This document shows, in pieces, positions 7,584 to 14,418 of a stretch of 24,550 nucleotides of DNA; positions within the stretch are counted from its first letter, which is position 1; every line of letters begins with the position of its first letter. The DNA comes from Spirochaetaceae bacterium. Its GTDB lineage: Bacteria > Spirochaetota > Spirochaetia > Sphaerochaetales > Sphaerochaetaceae. The stretch lies in assembly GCA_016649775.1 (NCBI GenBank), contig JAENWY010000006.1:1-24550 (forward strand), in the 5' to 3' direction. The notes beneath the pieces are model-generated. The model was not told the origin of the DNA. It ran no database searches and saw only the letters and a program-made list of their open reading frames with translations. Both the position numbers and the translations under genes were made by a program.

Positions 7584-8477
7584 TTATTTCTTTTTTATAA
7601 TTTTCTTATGAATGATTTCAGGATTTGAAATGGTAACTAAAGTATCAGGGTCTACATCTGCCTTAATCCAAGAAGAAGATCCAACTACACAGTTTTCTCC
7701 AATAATAATGTCACCAAGTATAGTAGCATTAGCATAAATAGTAACATTATCTTTAATAGTTGGGTGTCGTTTAGCACCTTTAATAATATTCCCACGTTCA
7801 TCTTTAGGAAAGGTTAATGCACCAAGAGTTACACCTTGGTAAATTTTAACATTATTACCAATAACACTAGTTTCTCCGATTACTACACCGGTACCATGAT
7901 CAATAAAGAATGATTCTCCAATCAAAGCACCTGGATGTATATCAATTCCAGTATTTGAGTGTGCCCATTCAGATAGCATTCTAGGAAGAAGTGGAACCCC
8001 TACTTTAAATAGAACATGTGCTACTCTATGAATAGTTATTGCTTTTACAAATGGGTAAGAAAGAATTATATCGTGAATATCAGTTGCAGCTGGATCATTG
8101 TCAAATCCTGCTTGAACATCTTTTTTAATAATAGTTCTTATTTGAGGAAGTGCTTCAAATAAAGTTTCAACTGCTGCATCGGTATTTTTCCGATTTTCAA
8201 TAGGAGGACATCTTTGTTCCTCACATTCGTGGCTATATGATAAGAATATTAAATTTGTAAGAGTCCATTTTAGTGTTTGCAATTGATGAGTTACAACTTC
8301 TCTAATAGGTTGGTTTGCTCCGCCATCACAACGGCCTGGAAACATTAACTCAATAATTTCATTTGCACAGGTTTCTACGCAAGTACCACTAGGTAGTGGT
8401 TTTAAACCAACAAAGTTAGCACCTTCTTTGTCAATCCGTTCAAAACTATTTAAAAATTTTTCATAATAATCATTCAT
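7584..8477 (-). CDS. cysE: Serine O-acetyltransferase (long form)
   Basis: Transfers acetyl from acetyl-CoA to L-serine to give O-acetylserine, the precursor of cysteine. The 297-residue protein has an extended helical N-terminal half. Its left-handed beta-helix domain shows repeated hexapeptides, including DIHPGALIGESFFIDHGTG (about residues 177-195) with the catalytic His/Asp region, VVIGETSVIGNNVKIYQGVT, and a coil around VTIYANATILGDIIIGENCV. The RHPTIKDNV loop before the last coils is typical of the family. The long N-terminus resembles the EpsC-like group rather than the shorter enterobacterial form. AAGGAG (8488-8483 on the minus strand) lies 5 nt before ATG 8477. The 258-bp upstream gap to bioY holds no gene; I found no T-box or SAM-riboswitch hallmark there and no convincing promoter. 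Confidence 0.93.
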   Translation of the reverse strand: MNDYYEKFLNSFERIDKEGANFVGLKPLPSGTCVETCANEIIELMFPGRCDGGANQPIREVVTHQLQTLKWTLTNLIFLSYSHECEEQRCPPIENRKNTDAAVETLFEALPQIRTIIKKDVQAGFDNDPAATDIHDIILSYPFVKAITIHRVAHVLFKVGVPLLPRMLSEWAHSNTGIDIHPGALIGESFFIDHGTGVVIGETSVIGNNVKIYQGVTLGALTFPKDERGNIIKGAKRHPTIKDNVTIYANATILGDIIIGENCVVGSSSWIKADVDPDTLVTISNPEIIHKKIIKKK

Positions 8478-8688
8478 ATAATCTCCTTAGATTCATCAAC
8501 TAAATAAATTTATAATACTTTATTAATTTACTCAGATAATACTAAGGAGGCAAGTGTAGAGTAGTTTTTCCTTGTGCTTTAAAGGAATAATATTAGAAAA
8601 ATATCATACATATGTAATATTTAGTAATTGTAGCGTATTTATTTTATAATAATTAACTAATAGTTATCTTGCTTGTAGGAATAAAATT

Positions 8689-8714
8689 AGGGCTTATAAA
8701 TGATGATAAGCCCT
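8689..8714 (-). terminator. Probable terminator of bioY
   Basis: A 9-bp stem (AGGGCTTAT at 8714-8706 on the minus strand with its complement at 8697-8689) and an 8-nt loop lie 22 bp past the bioY stop. The following minus-strand tract (AATTTTAT) is only moderately T-rich. Confidence 0.65.
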
Positions 8715-8735
8715 TAATATGTCGCTAGTATTCTT

Positions 8736-9293
8736 TTATTCTTCAATTTCTTTTTTAATTAATGTATCAAATCTCTCTTTAAAACTATAGGTAATTATTA
8801 AGGCTACAGAAAGCTTAATAATTCCTCCAATTATAAAGGGATAAACTCCTACCTTTAATGCTGTTGTCCAATCCATACTTAAGGAAATCTTTAACCAAGT
8901 TACTCCACAACCATAAATAAACAGGGTAGCTATTAAGCCACCGATTGCACAGAAAACAATGTGTTTGACTCTATTGTCTTCTTGCTTAACTCTATCTGAT
9001 AAAAAACCAGCAATAGCTGAGGCAAATAACATACTGATTAAATAACCAGAGGTTGGTCCAATTAATGCAGATAATCCACCACCACTGGTGAAAACTGGCA
9101 ATCCTATCAAGCCAAGTAATAGATAAAGAAGGGTCGATAAAAATCCAAAAGTCATTCCACCTAGTAGTCCTGCTAAAATTACAAAGAATGTTTGTAGTGT
9201 AATAGGTACTGGGGGAAGAGGAATCTTTAAAAAGGTTCCAACAATAATTAAACCTGTAAATAATGCTATAAGCAAAGTTTTTCTTGTATTCAT
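8736..9293 (-). CDS. bioY: Biotin transporter BioY (ECF S component)
   Basis: The 185-residue, very hydrophobic protein is the substrate-binding S component of an energy-coupling-factor biotin importer in the inner membrane. Features are the N-terminal region with IPLPPVPITLQTFFVILAG (about residues 24-42), six predicted helices, and the family GPTSGYLI motif (about 80-87). Length is typical. No EcfT or EcfA gene is nearby, so it must use shared ECF subunits or act alone. The ATG at 9293 has no Shine-Dalgarno and lies within about 8 nt of a good -10 box, so the mRNA is predicted to be leaderless. It is divergent from birA and shares a BirA-type operator with it, which places it under biotin-responsive repression. 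Confidence 0.94.
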   Translation of the reverse strand: MNTRKTLLIALFTGLIIVGTFLKIPLPPVPITLQTFFVILAGLLGGMTFGFLSTLLYLLLGLIGLPVFTSGGGLSALIGPTSGYLISMLFASAIAGFLSDRVKQEDNRVKHIVFCAIGGLIATLFIYGCGVTWLKISLSMDWTTALKVGVYPFIIGGIIKLSVALIITYSFKERFDTLIKKEIEE

Positions 9294-9301
9294 GAGAATA
9301 T

Positions 9302-9330
9302 TTTATAGCACTTATAAATTATATTGTCAA
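9302..9330 (-). promoter_or_regulatory. bioY promoter
   Basis: On the minus strand a consensus TTGACA (9330-9325) is separated by exactly 17 bp from TATAAA (9307-9302). Eight bases separate the -10 box from the bioY ATG at 9293, so the predicted start of transcription falls at or within a couple of bases of the start codon. The -35 box is the left arm of the BirA-type operator. Confidence 0.8.
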
Positions 9331-9357
9331 CTATATTATATATAATATGTTGACAAT
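9323..9357. promoter_or_regulatory. BirA-type biotin operator between bioY and birA
   Basis: Perfect 9-bp arms (ATTGTCAAC at 9323-9331 and GTTGACAAT at 9349-9357) flank 17 bp. Written as nine-mers TTGTCAACT and TGTTGACAA, the spacer is 15 bp, which matches the known bacterial BirA operator layout (TTGTaAACC-N15-GGTTtACAA type). It lies between a biotin transporter gene and a BirA with an N-terminal helix-turn-helix, the expected repressor. The spacer itself holds a 16-bp AT palindrome. Confidence 0.88.
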
Positions 9358-9378
9358 TAAAATAGATATTGAATATTA
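9350..9378 (+). promoter_or_regulatory. Probable birA promoter
   Basis: TTGACA at 9350-9355, the right arm of the BirA-type operator, is followed 17 bp later by a poor -10 (ATATTA, 9373-9378; TATTAG at 18 bp is the alternative). Transcription would begin near 9386, some 19 nt ahead of the ATG at 9405. Confidence 0.5.
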
Positions 9379-9404
9379 GTTGTTTTATTAATATTGTAGA
9401 GAAT

Positions 9405-10400
9405 ATGAGTACAAAAGAAAAAGTATTAAAATATTTAGAAGATACTGATAGCAAGTATGTTTCAGGTCAAGTTCTAGCAAAGAATTTAGGGTTTTCTAGG
9501 ACAGCAGTTTGGAAATCAATAACTGATTTAAGAAAAGAGGGTGCACAAATAGAGGCTGTAACAAATCGAGGTTATCATCTTGTTAGAAAGAGTTATAAAC
9601 TATCTAAAGAGATTATTGCTTCCTCTCTTCCTGATCTTGATGTTTACTTTTTTGATGAAATCGATTCAACTAATAACTATTGTAAATTCCTTGCTTCTAA
9701 AGATAAGAGTAGAAATGCTCTAGTTGTATCTAATAAACAATTAAAAGGAAGAGGAAGACTTGGAAGAGTCTTTGAATCCCCTTCTGGTGGTGTGTATTTT
9801 AGTTTGTTATTAAATACCAAAAAATCTTCTGTTGATAACCTATTAGTGACCAGTGCTGCCTCAATTGCAGTTTCTCGAGCAATTCAAAAGGTCTGTAATA
9901 TTGAAACACAAATAAAATGGGTAAATGATATTTATTTAAATAGTAAGAAAGTTTGTGGAATACTTACAGAAGGTATCATTGATATGGAAGCTGGTAGAAT
10001 AGCTGCAATGGTTGTGGGTATTGGTATTAATTTTGTAACTCCAAAAAAGTCCTTTGCTCCAGAATTAGTACCTATATTAACTAGCTTATATGAAAATGAG
10101 AGTAAAATTCCATTAGATGTTAGTATGAATGAATTAGTGGTAACAGTTATAGTGGAATTATTAAAAATCTGGAATAACATTGAAGATCGAAGTTTTCTAG
10201 ATGAATATAGAAAAAGATCAAATGTCATTCATACCTATGTAAATATTATAAGAGAAGGCAAAAGTGAATCAGCCTATGTTGAAGGCATAAATGCTAGTGC
10301 TCATTTGCTTGTAAAACTTGATAATTGTGATGAGATAGTTGAGCTTGGTACAGGCGAGATTACTCTTAGATTAAATAATGATAAAATAGCTAGTATTTAA
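9405..10400 (+). CDS. birA: Bifunctional biotin-[acetyl-CoA-carboxylase] ligase / biotin repressor
   Basis: BirA makes biotinyl-5'-AMP, attaches biotin to carboxyl-carrier proteins and, when it has an N-terminal DNA-binding domain, represses biotin genes. This 331-residue protein has a winged helix-turn-helix (about residues 16-60, including GQVLAKNLGFSRTAVWKSI), the ligase loop KGRGRLGRVFESPSGGVYFS (about 118-137), KWVNDIYLNSKKVCGILTE (about 174-192), and a C-terminal SH3-like cap. A TTG at 9369 is in frame but would lie upstream of or very near the predicted transcript start. I chose ATG 9405 (MSTKEKVLKYL), where the winged-helix domain begins; it has only a weak GAG-type ribosome-binding site. 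It is divergent from bioY across the shared operator, so it is likely self-regulated. Confidence 0.94.
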   Translation: MSTKEKVLKYLEDTDSKYVSGQVLAKNLGFSRTAVWKSITDLRKEGAQIEAVTNRGYHLVRKSYKLSKEIIASSLPDLDVYFFDEIDSTNNYCKFLASKDKSRNALVVSNKQLKGRGRLGRVFESPSGGVYFSLLLNTKKSSVDNLLVTSAASIAVSRAIQKVCNIETQIKWVNDIYLNSKKVCGILTEGIIDMEAGRIAAMVVGIGINFVTPKKSFAPELVPILTSLYENESKIPLDVSMNELVVTVIVELLKIWNNIEDRSFLDEYRKRSNVIHTYVNIIREGKSESAYVEGINASAHLLVKLDNCDEIVELGTGEITLRLNNDKIASI

Positions 10401-10505
10401 TGTCGCTAATGTTTTAAATTGTTTTAATATTTGTTAATATTAGCCAGTCTTAAGTAGATAGATAGAATACAATTAGGTAATTATAACTTAAAGGAAATAG
10501 AGATA

Positions 10506-12269
10506 ATGTTAGAGAAGATTAGAAATGAATGGAAATTATTTGTTCAAGAGCAAATTAATGAAATGGCTAAAAATGTTCTAGGCGATAATGCAGCGGTTGC
10601 AGAATTAATTATTCAAATACCACCTAAACCAGAACTTGGAGATATTGCCTTTCCTCTATTCTCATATGCTAAAATATTGAGAATGGCACCAAATAAGATT
10701 GCAGAAGCATTAAAGAATAAAATTGACTCTTTAAGTGATAAACCAGAAGGTGAATTAATTCTTGCAGGTCCATATCTTAATGTTAAAATTGATGTACTAG
10801 CTCTTGCTACTAAGTTGTATAAATCTGTATTAGCTGAAGGCTCTGATTATGGTAAGAGTAATTTATATGATGGTAAAAAAATCATGATGGAATTCAGTTG
10901 CCCCAATACAAATAAACCTCTTCATTTAGGCCATATGAGAAATGACAGCTTAGGTATGAGTGTTAGCGCTATTCTTGCAGCCAACGGTGCTGAAGTTAAA
11001 AAAGTTAATTTGATTAATAATCGTGGTGTTCATATTTGTAAGAGTATGTTAGCTTATCAGAAATTTGGTAATGGTGAGACCCCAGAATCAACCGGACTAA
11101 AGGGTGATCATTTAGTTGGTAAATATTATGTTAAATTTGCCCAATGGGAAAAAGAAGATGATACTGCAGTAGATCAAGCTAAGGCTATGTTAGTTAAATG
11201 GGAAGCCGGGGATACTGAGGTATTAAAACTTTGGAAGCTAATGAATGGTTGGACACTAGAAGGTCTTGCAGTATCCTATGAAAAAACTGGTGTTAGTTTT
11301 GATAAATACTATTATGAAAGTGAAACTTACAAACTTGGTAAAGATAAAGTATTAAAAGGTTTAGACAAGGGTGTATTCTATAAAGAAGAAGATGGCAGTG
11401 TTTGGATTGATTTAGAAGAAATTAAGTTAGACAAAAAAGTTGTTCTTAGATCTGATGGTACTTCTCTATACATGACTCAAGATATTGGTACAGCTGTAGC
11501 TCGTCATGATGATTTCCCTTTTGATTCTTTAATCTATGTAGTAGCTAGTGAGCAACAGTACCATTTCAAAGTATTATTCTATATTCTTAAAAAACTAGGA
11601 TATAAATGGGCAAAGGAACTACATCATTTATCTTACGGAATGGTTAATCTCCCTGATGGTAAGATGAAGAGCCGTGAAGGAACTGTTGTTGATGCAGATG
11701 ATTTATTTGATACTTTAGCCAGTATTGCTAAAAAAGAAATTCAAGAAAAAGAGAGAGAAACTCAAGTAGATGGTCTAGATAAAACAGCTAATGCTATAGC
11801 ATTAAGTGCTCTTAACTACTATCTATTACAAGTATCTCCAACAAAAGATATGGTTTTTGATCCAAAGAAGAGTATCTCCTTTACTGGTAATACAGGACCT
11901 TATTTACAATATATGGGTGCTCGTATTTCTTCTATGGTTAGAATGTTTGAAGAATTAAAGAACTCTTATGCTAGTTATAGTTTTGACTCTTCCTTCTTAA
12001 AAGAAGAAGAAGAGAGAGAATTAATTAAAATGGTTGCTCTTTATCCTGAAATTGTTGAAAAAGCCGGAAGAGATTTAGATCCTTCTGTTATTTGTTCATA
12101 CCTTTATGATTTAACTAAATTATTCAGTAAATGGTATCATGACAATAAAATTCTAAAAGCAGAAGATAATAATTTTGTAGTAGCTAGAATGGGATTGTCC
12201 ACATTAGTATTACAAGTTATTCAAAATGCATTTCCACTTGTTGGAATTACATTCTTAGAAAGTATGTAA
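10506..12269 (+). CDS. argS: Arginyl-tRNA synthetase
   Basis: Class I aminoacyl-tRNA synthetase charging tRNA-Arg. The 587-residue protein has the N-terminal Add-1 domain (about residues 1-110) for tRNA recognition. The HIGH-type motif is PNTNKPLHLGHMRND (about residues 131-145), preceded by MEFSCPNT. The KMSKS-equivalent region is GKMKSREGTVVDADDL (about 384-399), as in most ArgRS, which lack a canonical KMSKS. The C-terminal anticodon-binding DALR domain is present and ends in a hydrophobic tail. AAGGA at about 10491-10495 precedes the ATG. Its length fits the bacterial family. It is a single-gene unit followed by a hairpin terminator about 100 bp downstream. Identity is very secure. Confidence 0.97.
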   Translation: MLEKIRNEWKLFVQEQINEMAKNVLGDNAAVAELIIQIPPKPELGDIAFPLFSYAKILRMAPNKIAEALKNKIDSLSDKPEGELILAGPYLNVKIDVLALATKLYKSVLAEGSDYGKSNLYDGKKIMMEFSCPNTNKPLHLGHMRNDSLGMSVSAILAANGAEVKKVNLINNRGVHICKSMLAYQKFGNGETPESTGLKGDHLVGKYYVKFAQWEKEDDTAVDQAKAMLVKWEAGDTEVLKLWKLMNGWTLEGLAVSYEKTGVSFDKYYYESETYKLGKDKVLKGLDKGVFYKEEDGSVWIDLEEIKLDKKVVLRSDGTSLYMTQDIGTAVARHDDFPFDSLIYVVASEQQYHFKVLFYILKKLGYKWAKELHHLSYGMVNLPDGKMKSREGTVVDADDLFDTLASIAKKEIQEKERETQVDGLDKTANAIALSALNYYLLQVSPTKDMVFDPKKSISFTGNTGPYLQYMGARISSMVRMFEELKNSYASYSFDSSFLKEEEERELIKMVALYPEIVEKAGRDLDPSVICSYLYDLTKLFSKWYHDNKILKAEDNNFVVARMGLSTLVLQVIQNAFPLVGITFLESM

Positions 12270-12366
12270 TATAAATAATAAAAAAGGAAACTCAAATTTT
12301 ACTATGGCTCGATAGTCAATTACTATTTGATAAGTACATCAAGCTATTAATTATGTGAAAAAATAT

Positions 12367-12400
12367 AAGGAGATTTGAATCTTTTCAGGTCTCCTTTATT
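12367..12400 (+). terminator. Probable terminator of argS
   Basis: AAGGAGA at 12367-12373 pairs with TCTCCTT at 12390-12396. The stem continues inward (two G-U, then four Watson-Crick pairs) to a 4-nt loop, 13 pairs in all. A moderately T-rich tract follows (TATTAATT). It lies about 100 bp after argS. Confidence 0.65.
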
Positions 12401-12474
12401 AATTAAGTAGAATATAAATCTATTGTTTGTATTAAAAATATAATCTATTATTAGTTAATATTTTTAGGAAGGAA

Positions 12475-13179
12475 TTGAAAAAATTAAGAATGATTTCGTT
12501 GGTACTTTTATCATTAGTTTTAGTTACAAGTTGCGCAAGTTTAGCTGATTCTAATAGTGAAAGTGTTGCTACTGTTTCAAAAACACAACCATTAGGTATC
12601 ATGAGTGCTATGGATGTTGAATTGAATTATCTGTTATCTCAAGCAGATATTAATGAAGTAATTAGTATTGGTGATAATGATTTTAATGTTGGTACTCTTG
12701 AAGGACAAGATGTTGTTATTGTAAAAGCTGGAGTAGGTAAATCTTTATCAGCAGCAGCTACTGCAATTATGTGCAATAATTTTAACGTATCAGCAATCGT
12801 ATTTACTGGAATTGCTGGTGGTGTTGCCCCACAAGTTGAAATAGCTGATGTAGTTATCTCTACTAATGTTTTCTTCCATGATTATGGTTGCTTGGGTAAT
12901 GATGATAAGATTGATTTAACAACTGACTTTGTTACTATGGTAGATATTATAGCTAATCCGGAACTAGAAAAACAAGCTTATAACGCAGCAGTTGAAGTTT
13001 TAGGAGAATATAGAGTATTTGAAGGTGCTAGTGTCGGTTATGTAGCTTCTAAATATAATGTTCCATTTGTAATAATCAGATCTTTAAATGATAAAGCTGA
13101 TAGTCTTGCTCATGAATCCTATGATAACTAGTATATGACTGTATCTGATAACTCAGGTAAAAATATTGAATTAATTTGA
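12475..13179 (+). pseudogene. Exported MTA/SAH nucleosidase lipoprotein, internally deleted and prematurely stopped
   Basis: The frame opens with TTG (12475) after AGGAAGG and encodes a lipoprotein signal peptide ending in a lipobox (LVTSC, Cys20). A PNP/UDP-family domain like E. coli MtnN (Pfs) follows, which splits methylthioadenosine, S-adenosylhomocysteine and 5'-deoxyadenosine. AMDVE (Glu49), EGAS (Glu183) and RSLNDKAD (Asp206) align with the catalytic Glu12, Glu174 and Asp197, with the 23-residue spacing of the last pair preserved. Between VLGEYRVF and EGAS roughly 30 residues are missing, namely the strand and loop usually bearing the SGDxF-type motif and the Met before the catalytic Glu. 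A TAG at 13129-13131 then cuts the frame, yet the same frame goes on for 15 plausible family residues (YMTVSDNSGKNIELI) to TGA at 13177-13179. I infer a decayed gene. Exported Pfs proteins are known in spirochaetes such as Borrelia. Confidence 0.82.
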
Positions 13180-13247
13180 TTTATTTAAGAAAAGAAAAGC
13201 ATATTTATTAAATTGACATAGTCTCTGTTACTTTACAGCTTTGTCCA

Positions 13248-13823
13248 TTATTTTTTACTTTTATATAAAGAGTAAAAACGTTTAATAAAGCGCTCTTCTT
13301 GCCACCAAATTGAATCATCTTCTTTGTTAATGAATTCTCTTTGAATATATTTTGTAATAGTTGTTGCAAAACATTCAATTGCTAAATCAATATCTTCTAT
13401 GTTTAATCGACCTGAGTCATTAAGTATTTCAATTACAATTTGAGTTTGAGCTCTAATCATAGTTTCTAGGGATGATGATATACTAGCAGCTCTTTTATCT
13501 ATGTATTTTTGCATCTCAACAATAATATAGAATTCTGAAATAGAAGAATAAACTTCATGCCAATAATCTACTGCACGAGTTAAAACGTCTTTCGCATTAC
13601 CCTTAAATGAGAAATCCATACCCATATTTTGTGTTAAACTTTGACCTTTTAAATACATCTTATTAACAAGTTCTTCTTTGTTTTTATAGTGAGAAAATAT
13701 TGTACTTTTTGAAATATTAAGGGACGAAGCTAGTGTCGATAATGAAATATTATCTAGTCCTTGCTTAGAGGCTAATGTTATTAATGATGTTAATAAAAGA
13801 TCTGCAGTATTGTTTTTATTCAT
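13248..13823 (-). CDS. TetR/AcrR-family transcriptional regulator
   Basis: A 191-residue one-component repressor. The N-terminal helix-turn-helix covers about residues 8-55, with ITLASKQGLDNISLSTLASS, then LNISKSTIFSHYKNKEELVNKMY, a classic TetR signature. The C-terminal ligand domain (about 56-191) is all helical and gives no hint of its ligand. A TTG at 13838 would add five residues but lies inside the operator and promoter, so I chose ATG 13823. That ATG falls exactly where transcription from the predicted promoter should begin and has no Shine-Dalgarno. A perfect inverted repeat fills the promoter spacer, so autorepression is likely. No partner efflux pump or enzyme gene lies beside it; the divergent 580 bp hold no gene before mglB, so any other target is elsewhere or lost. 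Confidence 0.9.
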   Translation of the reverse strand: MNKNNTADLLLTSLITLASKQGLDNISLSTLASSLNISKSTIFSHYKNKEELVNKMYLKGQSLTQNMGMDFSFKGNAKDVLTRAVDYWHEVYSSISEFYIIVEMQKYIDKRAASISSSLETMIRAQTQIVIEILNDSGRLNIEDIDLAIECFATTITKYIQREFINKEDDSIWWQEERFIKRFYSLYKSKK

Positions 13824-13829
13824 ATAAAT

Positions 13830-13858
13830 ATAATACAAACCATTCGGTTTGTTTTCAA
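13830..13858 (-). promoter_or_regulatory. Promoter of the TetR-family gene
   Basis: On the minus strand TTGAAA (13858-13853) and TATTAT (13835-13830) are separated by exactly 17 bp. Six bases follow the -10 box before the ATG at 13823, so the start codon would be the first base of the message. Confidence 0.72.
13835..13852. promoter_or_regulatory. TetR-type operator (autoregulatory)
   Basis: Perfect 7-bp arms ACAAACC (13835-13841) and GGTTTGT (13846-13852) flank a 4-bp centre, ATTC. The size and AAACC/GGTTT arms are typical of TetR/AcrR operators. The repeat occupies the spacer between the -35 and -10 boxes, where binding would block polymerase. Confidence 0.75.
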
Positions 13859-13908
13859 TAAAATACTAGAGAAATTAGTAATAAAAATACTAAATGTATT
13901 TAATTTTT

Positions 13909-14184
13909 AAACACCTATCAGCATACAGTTGGTATATTTAAAGCTAATTAACGAAAAAATAGAATTTGAAACAAGTTATAAATTCAAATAAGATATTACC
14001 AGAAATAATTTACAAATTTTATTAGACTTTAATGTGTAAGTGACTATTATACTTAAAGACAATTTAATTGAGAATTTTTTTTAGTAAGTATACAACAAAG
14101 AACGATGTTTGGTGAATTTTAGGTAATATCAACGTTTAACATCTAAAAATAAGGTTTTTACCAACCACCTGCTGATACGTGTTT
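13909..14184. repeat. 276-bp gene-free element bounded by 26-bp imperfect inverted repeats
   Basis: Bases 13909-13934 and the reverse complement of 14159-14184 agree at 21 of 26 positions: AAACAC, one mismatch, TATCAGCA, four mismatches, GTTGGTA. A second inverted pair lies inside (GATATTACC at 13992-14000 and GGTAATATC at 14122-14130), followed by partly matching flanks. No open frame of note lies between, and all frames are full of stops. This could be a MITE-like element or the shell of an old IS; no flanking target duplication is obvious. It occupies most of the 580-bp gap between the TetR gene and mglB. The rest of that gap holds the mgl promoter and operators. Confidence 0.6.
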
Positions 14185-14290
14185 TAATTTTTTAATGATT
14201 CTAACAAATTTCAGTTTTTTGAGTCAATCTATACAAGTGTAAAGTAAATCCCTTAACGAAAATGGAAATTTAGTAAAATAATTAAAATAA

Positions 14291-14306
14291 ATGTAATCGT
14301 TTACAT
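14291..14306. promoter_or_regulatory. LacI-type operator 1, upstream of the mgl -35 box
   Basis: ATGTAATCGTTTACAT: perfect 6-bp arms around TCGT, with a central CpG as expected for LacI/PurR-like binding, where hinge helices insert at the centre. It ends 6 bp before the -35 box. It is identical to operator 2, and the identity extends several bases on both sides. Confidence 0.85.
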
Positions 14307-14312
14307 ATTTTC

Positions 14313-14342
14313 TTGACAAATTCAATTTCTCATGTGAATAAT
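14313..14342 (+). promoter_or_regulatory. mglBAC promoter
   Basis: Consensus TTGACA (14313-14318), then an 18-bp spacer and AATAAT (14337-14342) preceded by TGTG. Transcription would start near 14349, giving a leader of about 70 nt. The promoter lies between the two identical LacI-type operators. Confidence 0.7.
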
Positions 14343-14356
14343 ATTCAGTAAACTAA

Positions 14357-14372
14357 ATGTAATCGTTTACAT
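14357..14372. promoter_or_regulatory. LacI-type operator 2, downstream of the mgl start site
   Basis: A second exact copy of the 16-bp site, 66 bp centre to centre from operator 1. The flanks TAA on the left and ATTTT on the right are also shared. It would lie at about +9 to +24 of the transcript. Repression by roadblock, or by looping between the two sites, is plausible. Confidence 0.85.
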
Positions 14373-14384
14373 ATTTTATTAAAC

Positions 14385-14402
14385 TTCCTAATTTATTAGG
14401 AA
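14385..14402 (+). other. Small hairpin just ahead of the mglB ribosome-binding site
   Basis: TTCCTAA (14385-14391) and TTAGGAA (14396-14402) form a 7-bp stem with a 4-nt TTTA loop, ending 2 nt before AAGGAG (14405-14410). It may stabilise the 5' end of the message or tune access to the ribosome-binding site. Confidence 0.45.
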
Positions 14403-14418
14403 AAAAGGAGAATCGTTT

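Noticed and set aside
8478..8735. Possible riboswitch or T-box leader before cysE
   Set aside because: I looked for a T-box core, SAM-box features and a transcription-stop hairpin and found none; only AT-rich sequence without clear structure.
9369..9404. A TTG start adding 12 residues to birA
   Set aside because: It would lie ahead of the likely transcript start and precedes the normal beginning of the winged-helix domain; ATG 9405 is better.
12293..12330. Similarity of the region after argS (TTTACTATGGCTC) to the stem-loop region near 602 (TTTACTGTGGCTC)
   Set aside because: Twelve of thirteen bases match, but such a match is expected by chance in a window this size and it does not extend further.
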